A DNA stretch of 64,000 nucleotides, from the NCBI GenBank assembly GCA_016124855.1, contig WGMX01000034.1, positions 102,352 to 166,351 of the forward strand, read 5' to 3'. A program made the translations under genes and the position numbers. The notes under the pieces are model-generated. The model made no database searches, had not been told where the DNA came from, and worked only from the letters and a program-made list of their open reading frames with translations. Origin of the DNA: Anaerolineaceae bacterium. Its GTDB lineage: Bacteria; Chloroflexota; Anaerolineae; Aggregatilineales; Phototrophicaceae. Position 1 is the stretch's first letter; each line of letters begins with the position of its first letter. This document shows positions 28,564 through 37,775 of the stretch, piece by piece.

Positions 28564-29253
28564 TTACTCTTCATGTTCGAGTACAGGGTTTGCTGTAAAA
28601 GGATCGGTGACAATCAACGAGATATAAACTAATGGTTCAAATCCTGCATTAGTGATTTGGTGCGGTGTAGTCGCAGGAATGAGTTGATAGCGATTTGCCG
28701 CCAACACACCACCTAAGGTGTTCACCTGTATTTGAGCTGACCCATTCACGATATAAATCACGCGATCTTGTGTATCGAGTTTGCGTTGTCCTTCGCTCTC
28801 ACCGGGTTGGAGCGTCACCTTCTCGGCTTTAAAATGTTCATTCGAAGGCAGTGTCTCGCTCTCATAGACATTAGCGTAGGGTGCATCGCCTTCGTAATTG
28901 TCCGGCGTGAAATCTTTATGACGCAAGCGGTTATGTTTATGATTAGGTGCAACGACCACAAAGAAACAGACTGTTTCGTCGCCAGCGAACCAATAATTAT
29001 GATATTTATTGGGTGGCATAATCATAAAGTCGCCAGTTTTATAAACCCGCTTGCTGCCACCAATTTGGATTTCTAAACTTCCCTGCGCCAGAAATCCTAT
29101 CTCTGTCGCATCATCGTGCACATGAGGCGTCGGACCAAGCCAGTCATTGTTGAACCACTTCACATCCGGAGTCCACACTAGCGGCAGCCCACGACAGCGT
29201 TCATTCAACATGCGTGGCTGTTCCATCCAAGCTTTATAGTCAATATTTGACAT
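28564..29253 (-). CDS. Cupin domain-containing protein
   Basis: PHVHDDATEIGFLAQGSLEIQIGG...GDFMIMPPNKYHNYW and second cupin-like half DRVIYIVNGSAQIQVN...IPATTPHQITN. Confidence 0.85.
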   Translation of the reverse strand: MSNIDYKAWMEQPRMLNERCRGLPLVWTPDVKWFNNDWLGPTPHVHDDATEIGFLAQGSLEIQIGGSKRVYKTGDFMIMPPNKYHNYWFAGDETVCFFVVVAPNHKHNRLRHKDFTPDNYEGDAPYANVYESETLPSNEHFKAEKVTLQPGESEGQRKLDTQDRVIYIVNGSAQIQVNTLGGVLAANRYQLIPATTPHQITNAGFEPLVYISLIVTDPFTANPVLEHEE

Positions 29254-29255
29254 GT

Positions 29256-30158
29256 TTAACCTTTTATACCGCTGGTCACAAACCCTTGAACGATGTAACG
29301 CTGTGCCAGCAGGAACATCACAATCATGGGCAGAACCATCAACGTTGAAATTGCCATGACATAATCGGTGCGCGGAATGGTGGGGAACACATCCCTAAAC
29401 ACGTTCAAGCCTAGCGCCAATGTGAAATTATCTGGATTAGATAAGTAAATAAACGGCCCCAAGAAATCATTCCAGATTCCCAAGATCGTGAGCAAGGTGA
29501 CTGATATCAATGCAGGTCGTGCGAGAGGCATATAGATGCGCCACCATATCGTCAAGTGACCTGCCCCATCAATAATCGCCGCTTCATCCAGTTCGCGCGG
29601 AATCTGCATAAAGAACTGTCGTAATAGGAAGATGTTGATTGCTCCGCCGCCAAACCAAGCAGGCACGATTAAAGGCGCAAAGGTATTTAACCAGCCAATT
29701 TTATAAAACAGTATGTAAAGCGGAATGAGTGTCACCTGCGACGGTAACATCAGGGAAGCTAGCACCAGAATAAACCAAATGTTGCGACCGGGGAACTTCA
29801 ACCGTGCAAAACCGTATGCACAAAGCGACGCGGTAACGACTACTCCGGGCACCGTCGCCGCGATAATGAAAATAGTGTTAAATGTCCACCGGGGAAATTG
29901 AGTGTTCTGGTAGTTCCATGCCTCAGGATAGTTCGATGGAATAATTTGACTCGGCAAAAACGTCGGCGGATATTTGTTAATCTCGGTAAAAGATTTTAGT
30001 GAAGTGCTGACCATGACAATCAGGGGAAGCATGAAAACGATCGCCCCAATTATAAGGAACATATAGACAATGCCCTTACTCGTGATTTCCTGCCGACGAC
30101 GGACTGCCTTGATTTTTGCGGATTCACTCGCCGTAATATAAATGGCTCTGCTTGTCAT
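29256..30158 (-). CDS. Carbohydrate ABC transporter permease (MalG-type)
   Basis: EAAIIDGAGHLTIWWRIYMPLARPALISV EAA loop; start taken at ATG 30158, overlapping the upstream stop. Confidence 0.93.
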   Translation of the reverse strand: MTSRAIYITASESAKIKAVRRRQEITSKGIVYMFLIIGAIVFMLPLIVMVSTSLKSFTEINKYPPTFLPSQIIPSNYPEAWNYQNTQFPRWTFNTIFIIAATVPGVVVTASLCAYGFARLKFPGRNIWFILVLASLMLPSQVTLIPLYILFYKIGWLNTFAPLIVPAWFGGGAINIFLLRQFFMQIPRELDEAAIIDGAGHLTIWWRIYMPLARPALISVTLLTILGIWNDFLGPFIYLSNPDNFTLALGLNVFRDVFPTIPRTDYVMAISTLMVLPMIVMFLLAQRYIVQGFVTSGIKG

Positions 30159-31081
30159 TCGCGCGCTTCTCCTTCGTAATACACCCACAACGGCGAGCTG
30201 CGAAAGATCATCAGTGTCATTACGATAATAATCGCAAAAAGTACCCATGCCATTGCCGATGCGTAGCCCATTTCTAGCCACTTAAAGGCCTTTTCGTAAA
30301 GATTGTAATTGTAGAAATAGGTGGATTTTACAGGGCCGCCCTGCGTCATTATGAAAGCAGGTACAAAAAACTGAAAGGCGCCGATTATTCCTGTAACGAC
30401 GTTAAAGAAAATTGTCGGCGAAAGCATTGGAATAGTGATGTGCATAAATCGCCGTACTGCATTCGCACCATCGATTTTGGCCGAATCCAGTAAATCCTCG
30501 GGAATATTTTGCAGTCCCGCGACATAGATAATCGTCGTTACGGCACTCGCCCAAACGCTCATTATGACAAGTGCAAAAAGCGCCGACTCAGGAGACCCTA
30601 ACCAGTTAATAGGTTTCAGTCCAAATGCTTGTAATACACTGTCGATTGGGCCATATTCCTTGTTGTAAAGATACTTCCACAATACGGCGGATGCCGTTGC
30701 AGGAACAATGATTGGCAAATAGAAAATGGTGCGAAACACGGTCAAACCGCGTACTTTTTGCGTTAACAAAACCGCAAGTCCCAAGCCGACGATTTGTGAA
30801 AGTATGACGAACATTACACCAAAGCGGACTGTCACGCTTAGCGATTGAGCAAACACCTTGTCTTTGAACAAATCAGCGTAATTTTGTAACCCAATAAATT
30901 CAGGTACACCGATTATTTTGTAGTCTGTAAGGCTGTAGTAAGCCGATGCAATCATGGGGCCAAACGTCCAGATCAATAATCCCAAAACCACTGGCATAAT
31001 GAACAAGTAACCGCGTACAGTGTCTCGCCAGAAAGTAGGGCTGCGTTTATTTTTCGGAGGTTTGATTGCTGCTGCCGCCAT
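30155..31081 (-). CDS. Sugar ABC transporter permease (MalF-type)
   Basis: EDLLDSAKIDGANAVRRFMHITIPMLSPTIFF EAA loop; six TM. Confidence 0.93.
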   Translation of the reverse strand: MAAAAIKPPKNKRSPTFWRDTVRGYLFIMPVVLGLLIWTFGPMIASAYYSLTDYKIIGVPEFIGLQNYADLFKDKVFAQSLSVTVRFGVMFVILSQIVGLGLAVLLTQKVRGLTVFRTIFYLPIIVPATASAVLWKYLYNKEYGPIDSVLQAFGLKPINWLGSPESALFALVIMSVWASAVTTIIYVAGLQNIPEDLLDSAKIDGANAVRRFMHITIPMLSPTIFFNVVTGIIGAFQFFVPAFIMTQGGPVKSTYFYNYNLYEKAFKWLEMGYASAMAWVLFAIIIVMTLMIFRSSPLWVYYEGEARE

Positions 31082-31110
31082 TTATGACTCCTCAAAAAAT
31101 GCTATTAAGA

Positions 31111-31139
31111 ATCCCGCCGCATAAAATCTGCGGCGGGAT
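31111..31139 (-). terminator. Strong hairpin between SBP gene and first permease gene (attenuator/mRNA-stability element)
   Basis: ATCCCGCCGCA-TAAAATC-TGCGGCGGGAT, 11-bp perfect stem. Confidence 0.7.
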
Positions 31140-31166
31140 CTTTTCAGACTTTTAGGTCATGCTCGG

Positions 31167-32459
31167 TTATTTAGAGCTGTCCAGACAAGCCTGAATGTTG
31201 TCGTTCGCTGTCGTAAATGCTTCTTCTACTGAGGTTCCACCGACAATTACCGCGTCAAATGCATCGTTGATTTCTGTATTGATTTGACCAGCATATAAGC
31301 TGCCGCAGTTGCCCGGGAAGTAAGTGGGGGTAATCCCGTTCGCACCATTCTTCATGAATGCGAGAATGTTATTGGGAGGACCCTTCAGGGCCAAAATATC
31401 CGGATCATTTGCCAGTGACTTGAGCAGAGGCATACCCGAGTAATCAAGTGTGATTGACTTTTGGGTCGCAGGAGACAGCAAGCCCTTGATAAAGTCCCAT
31501 GCTAACTGCGGGTCTTTAGCATCTGCGGTGACGCTAAATCCGTAGGTTCCCATACCGGTCACCTTCTTGCCACCAGCAAAGCTTGGAATAACTTCGACAT
31601 CCCATTCAAAAGGTTGTGGATCAAGAGCGCGAATGCTCTTCATTGGACCGGGAATTGTGAATTGCAGGGCACATTTGCCAACCACGAAGCAATCACCACC
31701 CGCATCAAAGTCGAATGGCTGGCCAACTCCATCCTTCGTCCAAATGTCGGTGTAGGCTGTCAAGCCGGCAATCGCTTCCGGTGAATTGAGCATAGCAGTC
31801 TTGCCATCATCGCTCAGAATCTTGCCGCCGAAGCCAACAATCCAAGGTACATAAGTTGCCCACCATTTGGTCGTACCACCATTAGCACCAGCCGGGAAGC
31901 AAAATGCCCCAGTCTTTTCTAGAATGGTCTTGCACGAAGCAATGACATCGTCCCAAGTTGAGTCAGCCGTTGGCAGCGGCGCGCCAGCCTGTTCGAATAA
32001 GGTCTTGTTGTAGTACATAGTCACCACATCGTAAGATGAGGGAATCATGTAAAGACCTTTTCCTTCAACCTTGCTTAGGTCGAGCATGTTTTCATAGACA
32101 TCGGTGAGGTCAAAATTAGGATCCGCTTTGGCGAGTGGTTCCATGTCGATGGAAATACCACCCTTTGCGAATGGAACGACAAACAGATCTGCTGTAAAGA
32201 TGACATCGGCTAATGTACCTGCCGCAGCCTGCGCAGCTAAGACTGTTCCAAGATCACCGGTGAGGACTTCTACCTTAACGGTAACTTCAGGATGGATTTT
32301 AGCGAATTCTTCCACCATTTTGGCGTTCACGCCATCAATAAATGAGCCTTGCAAGCTGGCAAAACGTAATTCTTTGGGTGCATCTTGCGCGACCGCGACG
32401 CTTGCGCCTACCGCAAAAACGGCAAGCATCAAGCTTAGAAGGACTTTTCGCATAAACAT
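31167..32459 (-). CDS. Extracellular sugar-binding protein (ABC transporter SBP, family 1)
   Basis: Signal peptide MRKVLLSLMLAVFAVGASVAVAQ; YNKTLFEQAGAPLPTADSTWDDV; GMGTYGFSVTADAKDPQLAWDFIKGL. Confidence 0.92.
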   Translation of the reverse strand: MFMRKVLLSLMLAVFAVGASVAVAQDAPKELRFASLQGSFIDGVNAKMVEEFAKIHPEVTVKVEVLTGDLGTVLAAQAAAGTLADVIFTADLFVVPFAKGGISIDMEPLAKADPNFDLTDVYENMLDLSKVEGKGLYMIPSSYDVVTMYYNKTLFEQAGAPLPTADSTWDDVIASCKTILEKTGAFCFPAGANGGTTKWWATYVPWIVGFGGKILSDDGKTAMLNSPEAIAGLTAYTDIWTKDGVGQPFDFDAGGDCFVVGKCALQFTIPGPMKSIRALDPQPFEWDVEVIPSFAGGKKVTGMGTYGFSVTADAKDPQLAWDFIKGLLSPATQKSITLDYSGMPLLKSLANDPDILALKGPPNNILAFMKNGANGITPTYFPGNCGSLYAGQINTEINDAFDAVIVGGTSVEEAFTTANDNIQACLDSSK

Positions 32460-32545
32460 TGTTTTCTCTCCGTAACTAAAACATAGCGAAATCTATATAC
32501 AATCTATGACCCATTTAGTTTGCTGCAATTACCTCCTTATAATGT

Positions 32546-32779
32546 TTAGGCTGAATGTGTAGCTTCACTGTCATTCGAATCATGAGTATCCGGTGCTGGT
32601 AACGACTGTAAGCGTCCAGCCCGTGCGGTATTGTCAGGAGTTATGTCCTCGAAGATAATCAAAACGGATTCGCGTTTGGCGTTTCCATCTTCGACAAGGG
32701 CATCCGTAATACGTTCAGCAATTTTTTGCTTTTGTGCAGAATCACGACCGGGGTACCAATAAACAAAAACCGTTGGCAT
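32546..32779 (-). CDS. Tautomerase family protein (4-oxalocrotonate tautomerase-like)
   Basis: N-terminal catalytic-type Pro2 MPTVFVYWYPGRDSAQKQKIAERITDALVE...VLIIFEDI. Confidence 0.75.
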   Translation of the reverse strand: MPTVFVYWYPGRDSAQKQKIAERITDALVEDGNAKRESVLIIFEDITPDNTARAGRLQSLPAPDTHDSNDSEATHSA

Positions 32780-32803
32780 GTAAAACTTTCCAAAAAGAGA
32801 AAT

Positions 32804-32815
32804 ATTCTATAGAAT
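32804..32815. promoter_or_regulatory. 12-bp perfect palindrome ATTCTATAGAAT in divergent intergenic region
   Basis: Exact palindrome between tautomerase and GntR starts. Confidence 0.35.
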
Positions 32816-32823
32816 GCTTGAAA

Positions 32824-32855
32824 CGAATTTCGAAATTGTAAATTCGAATTTCGAA
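32824..32855. promoter_or_regulatory. Tandem putative GntR operator
   Basis: Exact direct repeat CGAATTTCGAA at 32824-32834 and 32845-32855 (21-bp phase), three TTCGAA palindromes in 27 bp. Confidence 0.5.
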
Positions 32856-32890
32856 TCTGTCAACTCAATCTGATAAATTAAGGACTCTCA

Positions 32891-33595
32891 ATGATAACCA
32901 AATCGTTTGGCCCTATCGAAGAACATCGACGTACACTAGCCGCACAAGTACAAGAACGAATCCGTGAAGCAATTTTGAAACAAACCCTGAAACCGGGTGA
33001 ACGCATCGACCAAAATCTACTAGCGGAGCAACTTCAGGTCAGCATGGCTCCTATTCGTGAAGCATTGAAAGGTCTGGAAGCTGAAGGCTTAGTCATGATT
33101 CAACCTCGACGAGGCGCATTTGTCATTGAAGTGTCGCTCACGGATATGGATAAACTCTACTTCTCGCGCGGTTTGATTGAAGGCGAAGCGATTTACAATG
33201 CAGTCCCCCTTCTCACTGAGAATGACTTCACCGAGTTGGAAAACATGACCAAGGCCATGCGCCGCGCAACTGATGCTAATGACATCAACACCTATATCAG
33301 TTTGAATCGCCAATTTCACACCCACATTTATGAGGCACTGGATAACCAACATCTAATGCAGGTTATCCAATTGCTTTGGGAGCGCAGCGAACTCTATCGT
33401 TTTCGCTATATGTTTGTGACGCGAGATCACGAGCGTATCCATCAGGAACATGATGACATTCTTGAAGCCTGTCGTCAGCGTAATCAAGAACTTGCCAAAG
33501 AACGGGCGATTCAACATATCACCCTCACCCAACACGCGCTGCATGACCAACTTAAAGGTGACAACTCACATCGTGGTGACTTTCACGATCATTGA
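32891..33595 (+). CDS. GntR family transcriptional regulator (FCD domain)
   Basis: wHTH REAILKQTLKPGERIDQNLLAEQLQVSMAPIREALKGLEAEGLV; FCD C-terminal HTHIYEALDN...EHDDILEACRQRN. Confidence 0.93.
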   Translation: MITKSFGPIEEHRRTLAAQVQERIREAILKQTLKPGERIDQNLLAEQLQVSMAPIREALKGLEAEGLVMIQPRRGAFVIEVSLTDMDKLYFSRGLIEGEAIYNAVPLLTENDFTELENMTKAMRRATDANDINTYISLNRQFHTHIYEALDNQHLMQVIQLLWERSELYRFRYMFVTRDHERIHQEHDDILEACRQRNQELAKERAIQHITLTQHALHDQLKGDNSHRGDFHDH

Positions 33596-33601
33596 GAACG
33601 T

Positions 33602-34351
33602 TTAGCCCGTTCCACCTTTTACACTCCACACTGAACCAGTGGTATAGGTGTTGCGCTCGGAACTGAGCATTTCGACAACTTCTGCAACTTCTTCCGCATC
33701 CGAATAACGACCGATAGGCGTTCCCGGATTAGCGAGATGTTCAGCCGAAAAGCGGGGGACAACCATCTCGGTTAGCGCACGCCCCGGCTCAACCCCATTA
33801 ACAAACACCCCCTGCTTCGGGTAGGCATTGCCCAATGCATTGATAAATGAAAAAACTGCGCCTTTAGATGTTCCATAAGGGACGAGGTTAGTCGCACCAT
33901 GCCGCGCACCGGATGTAATCGTCACACAGCGGCCCCAACCCTGCTTGAGCATATACGGAATCGCTGCCTGATGAGCATAAAATACGCCGTTCACATTAAT
34001 GGTCATCACGCGGATAAACTCAGCTGCCGTCTGTTCGAGAAAGGGTTTTTCTTTTCCCAGTACACCCGCGCAGCAAATCAAAATATCGAGCCGACCAAAA
34101 GTCTCAACTGTTTTTTCAACTAGCGCATGAACCGCCGCTTCATCGGTCACATCGGTTTTAATGTAGAGTGCTTTCTGACCAAGTGCCTCGATTTGTTTGA
34201 CGGTATCACTGCCATCTTCAACATCGGCGATAACAATATCGCGCCCCTCTTCTGCAATGCGTATGGCACTTGCACCACCAATCCCCCTCGCACCACCCGT
34301 CACAATCGCCACACGGCGTTCCTTAGGCGCGGCAAAACGCAAATTTGGCAT
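33602..34351 (-). CDS. SDR family oxidoreductase
   Basis: VAIVTGGARGIGGASAIRIAEEG, LICCAGVLG, YGTSKGAV; start chosen at ATG 34351 (MPNLRF). Confidence 0.9.
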   Translation of the reverse strand: MPNLRFAAPKERRVAIVTGGARGIGGASAIRIAEEGRDIVIADVEDGSDTVKQIEALGQKALYIKTDVTDEAAVHALVEKTVETFGRLDILICCAGVLGKEKPFLEQTAAEFIRVMTINVNGVFYAHQAAIPYMLKQGWGRCVTITSGARHGATNLVPYGTSKGAVFSFINALGNAYPKQGVFVNGVEPGRALTEMVVPRFSAEHLANPGTPIGRYSDAEEVAEVVEMLSSERNTYTTGSVWSVKGGTG

Positions 34352-34364
34352 CTCAATAAGCTCC

Positions 34365-35399
34365 TTAAATTCGTTGTACAGTAGTGGCTTTTCCGGTTTC
34401 AGCGGCTTGATAAATGGCATCAATTACCGCGATTGTGTTTAAATTGTCACGTCCTGAAGTCAGCGGTTCCTGTCCGGTTTCGATGCAATCTAAGAAATGA
34501 CCCACTTCCCGAACAAACGACTGAGTATAATCCGCGTTTGGCAAACCCATTGGTGTCATTGCACTGCTGTAAGCTTCCAGTTCAGTGCTATACATATTCC
34601 AACCGTTGATGTTGTTAATCATTCCTTTGCTGCCGTAAAGGATGACCAATTCATGGCTGGCGGTCGGAATCGGATTTTGATAGGAGGCGAAAGTGAAAAA
34701 AGCTTCGCCCAGTGCGCCGTTTTCAAATTCCATCGCAATCGTCGCCACATCTTCATTGTCCATTTCAGGATTAAGTCCCGATGTGGAATAAAATGCAGTT
34801 ACCCGTTTGACTTCGCCGAGGAAATACCGGAGTAAATCAATTTTATGAATAGCGGTCGTGCGGATCACACCGCCGCCAGTCAAAGCCTTCGAAAACAGCC
34901 AATGTCCTTTAGGATAAGCCCTGCTCAAAAATTGATTGCCATCGATACGCGCCGCAATCACTCGCCCAATTGCCCCTTGATCCAACCAATCTTTAATCGG
35001 TTGGTGTTCCGGCAGATAGCGCTGATTTTGCGCCACCATAAATACTTTACCGGCAGCATTCGCGGCATCAACCATTTGCTGACCTTCAGTCAAATTCATC
35101 GCCATCGGTTTTTCGAGGAGGATATGTTTTCCAGCTTTGGCAGCTGCCAACACCATCGGCGCATGGAGAAAATGCGGCGAACAAATATCAACGGCATCGA
35201 CATTGGGATTGGCGATCACCTGCTCCCAATCACTGGTCACAACAATATCGCCACCAATATTTTGGGCATGGGTCTGCGCCAACTGTTCATTATTGTCGCA
35301 GCACATGACAATCTCTACTCGTTCACCTGTCGTTTGGTACCCCGGCAGATGCGCCCGTGCCATCAGGCCACAGCCGATAAGTCCAACACGAATCGTCAT
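34365..35399 (-). CDS. Gfo/Idh/MocA family oxidoreductase
   Basis: VGLIGCGLMARAHLPGY, GKHILLEKPMAMNLTEG, TGGGVIRTTAIHKIDLLRYFLGEV. Confidence 0.93.
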   Translation of the reverse strand: MTIRVGLIGCGLMARAHLPGYQTTGERVEIVMCCDNNEQLAQTHAQNIGGDIVVTSDWEQVIANPNVDAVDICSPHFLHAPMVLAAAKAGKHILLEKPMAMNLTEGQQMVDAANAAGKVFMVAQNQRYLPEHQPIKDWLDQGAIGRVIAARIDGNQFLSRAYPKGHWLFSKALTGGGVIRTTAIHKIDLLRYFLGEVKRVTAFYSTSGLNPEMDNEDVATIAMEFENGALGEAFFTFASYQNPIPTASHELVILYGSKGMINNINGWNMYSTELEAYSSAMTPMGLPNADYTQSFVREVGHFLDCIETGQEPLTSGRDNLNTIAVIDAIYQAAETGKATTVQRI

Positions 35400-35560
35400 C
35401 AGTCAATGTCCTTTAATTGGAAGGCCAGATGGAAAGAAAAGTTGTTGAGATACAGTGAGTTTACGTTGAGTTTGGCAACACAAAAACGACGAGATAGCAA
35501 TAACATTTTTAGCTCTCGAAAAACATATTCTCAAACAAGAATTTTTGAGCAATACATTTA

Positions 35561-35590
35561 TTGACACGCGTAATGGGTACTCTTTACAAT
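35561..35590 (+). promoter_or_regulatory. Candidate sigma70-type promoter upstream of lacI-family gene
   Basis: TTGACA (35561-35566), 18-bp spacer, TACAAT (35585-35590). Confidence 0.4.
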
Positions 35591-35723
35591 GAATACCACG
35601 CGGTGTAGGGTTTTGTCAACCAACCCGTCAACATGGTCAAAATCAATTTTTGCAATTGTACTTGCTAATAATGAGTCCTCTATCTACACTAGCCCAATAT
35701 GTGACTATTAATCTCGGATTTTC

Positions 35724-36755
35724 ATGAAACGACCAACCCAAGTTGATGTTGCTAAACTCGCTGGTGTATCACGCGCAACAGTATCCTACGTCCTGAATGA
35801 TCTTACTGATGGTTATGTATCAATCACAGAAGAGACACGCCAACGAGTCTTAAAGGCCGTCGAGCAATTGGGCTATCAACCAGACGCGATGGCACAATCA
35901 TTGCGCTCTGGCACGACCAATACGATTGGTTTATTGATTCCTGATATGCATAATCCCCATTACTGGCAAATTGCTTATGGTGTTGAACAAGAAGTTCGCA
36001 GCAAAGGTTTTGATGTCATGTTGATGAGCGCTTCGCTCAACCCCGATCATGAACTGCACAGTGTTCAAACGTTAGCCCGACGACGGATTGACGGCTTGAT
36101 ACTCTTGCTGACTTTTTTCGATCATGTTCACAAAGAAATTGAGCATCTTGTCCAGCAGCGTAAACCAGTAGTTCTTATCGGTACTTCTCCTAGCAAAACG
36201 GACATTGCCCGTACCAGCTTCAAAGAAGGCGCAGTCGAGGTCATGAAACACCTACTGGAACTTGGTCATCGACGAATCGGCCTAATCTATGGGGTTGGCA
36301 CGGTTTATCCGGACCAAGGAACAGATCGCCTTATTGCCTATCGGCAGGGTTTGCAGAGTATGGGTTTAACTACAGACGAAAGTCTAATTCAATACTGCGG
36401 AACGACAATTGATGAAGGTTATAAAGCAGCAACCAACCTCATTGACCAGCAATTACCCCCGACTGCCATTATCGTCATCAACGATATGTTAGCAATAGGC
36501 GTCATGCGAGCCATTAACGAGCGTCACTTGAATATCCCTGATGATGTTTCTATCGTTAGCTTTGATGATATTGAGGTGGCTGCATACCTCAATCCACCCT
36601 TAACCACCGTACGCGTAGATGGTGAAGCGCTAGGACGTGCGGCAAGCCAACTGATTTTTAAGCGTTTGGAAAATCCAACTCTGCCGCCTCAAGAAATATT
36701 TATCCCTAGCCAACTGATCATTCGTGGTACAACAGGAGAAGTACTACACAAATAA
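35724..36755 (+). CDS. LacI family transcriptional regulator
   Basis: HTH MKRPTQVDVAKLAGVSRATVSYVLND; periplasmic-binding-like effector domain NTIGLLIPDMHNPHYWQIAYGVE. Confidence 0.95.
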   Translation: MKRPTQVDVAKLAGVSRATVSYVLNDLTDGYVSITEETRQRVLKAVEQLGYQPDAMAQSLRSGTTNTIGLLIPDMHNPHYWQIAYGVEQEVRSKGFDVMLMSASLNPDHELHSVQTLARRRIDGLILLLTFFDHVHKEIEHLVQQRKPVVLIGTSPSKTDIARTSFKEGAVEVMKHLLELGHRRIGLIYGVGTVYPDQGTDRLIAYRQGLQSMGLTTDESLIQYCGTTIDEGYKAATNLIDQQLPPTAIIVINDMLAIGVMRAINERHLNIPDDVSIVSFDDIEVAAYLNPPLTTVRVDGEALGRAASQLIFKRLENPTLPPQEIFIPSQLIIRGTTGEVLHK

Positions 36756-36811
36756 AACAATAAACTTGCTCTTAGCCTCATGAAAATACAAGCTTACTTA
36801 CGGAGAATTTT

Positions 36812-37648
36812 ATGATTATTGACAGCCATTGCCATGCATGGACGCGCTGGCCTTATCAACCGCCAGTACCAGACGACGAACATCGCGCGAAAATTGAACA
36901 ACTCATCAACGAAATGGATTTGAACGGCATCGACCAAGCCGCTGTAGTCTGTGCCCAAATTGACCACAATCCAGAAAATAACACTTATATCGCCGAGCAA
37001 GTCACACGTTTTCCAACACGATTACACCAAATCGCTGATCTCGACAGCGAATGGGCACCAACTTACCACACAGCAGGTTCAGCCAACCGCCTCAAGCAAA
37101 TGCTTGACCAATGGCCTCTCAAAGGCTTTACACATTACCTCAAGCCACAAGATAATGGTGCATGGCTCTATTCCGATGAAGGTCAAAAAGTATTCCAAGT
37201 TGCGGCTGAACACACACTGTTTGCCAGCATCAGTTGTGAACCGCAGCATCAGCCCGCTATTCGGAAAATTGCTGAAATGTTTCCTTCCGTTCCGGTACTT
37301 TGCCATCATATGGGTTGGATCAAAGCCGCAGAACCAGCTCCTAAAGAAGGTCTTAATCAAGTGCTTGAGTCAGCCAAAATACCCAACATCTACATCAAAC
37401 TGTCGGGTTTTGCCTACGCCACCAGAATTAATTGGGATTATCCCTACGAAGATACTCACGATATTGTCCGCGCAGAATATGAACACTTTGGAGCCGAGCG
37501 GATGTGCTGGGGATCAGATTATCCTGTAGTGCGCTTTTATATGACTTATAAGCAAGCGCTCGAAGCCTTCCGTTATCACTGCACCTTTATCTCTGATGCC
37601 GATAAAGAACAAATTCTCGGCGGGACATTAGCAAAATTGCTCGGTTAA
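36812..37648 (+). CDS. Amidohydrolase family protein (lactonase-like, COG3618 type)
   Basis: MIIDSHCHAW, VLCHHMGW, MCWGSDYPV motifs. Confidence 0.85.
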   Translation: MIIDSHCHAWTRWPYQPPVPDDEHRAKIEQLINEMDLNGIDQAAVVCAQIDHNPENNTYIAEQVTRFPTRLHQIADLDSEWAPTYHTAGSANRLKQMLDQWPLKGFTHYLKPQDNGAWLYSDEGQKVFQVAAEHTLFASISCEPQHQPAIRKIAEMFPSVPVLCHHMGWIKAAEPAPKEGLNQVLESAKIPNIYIKLSGFAYATRINWDYPYEDTHDIVRAEYEHFGAERMCWGSDYPVVRFYMTYKQALEAFRYHCTFISDADKEQILGGTLAKLLG

Positions 37649-37775
37649 TGAGCCAAAACCAAAACGTGGGTGGTATTTGTCTAACCATTCAGAAACTTCT
37701 ATAATTTCGAGACTGCACTCACTCGAAAAATATTAAATTCTTAGCAATCAACTCGTAAATTGATTTGGAGAAATA

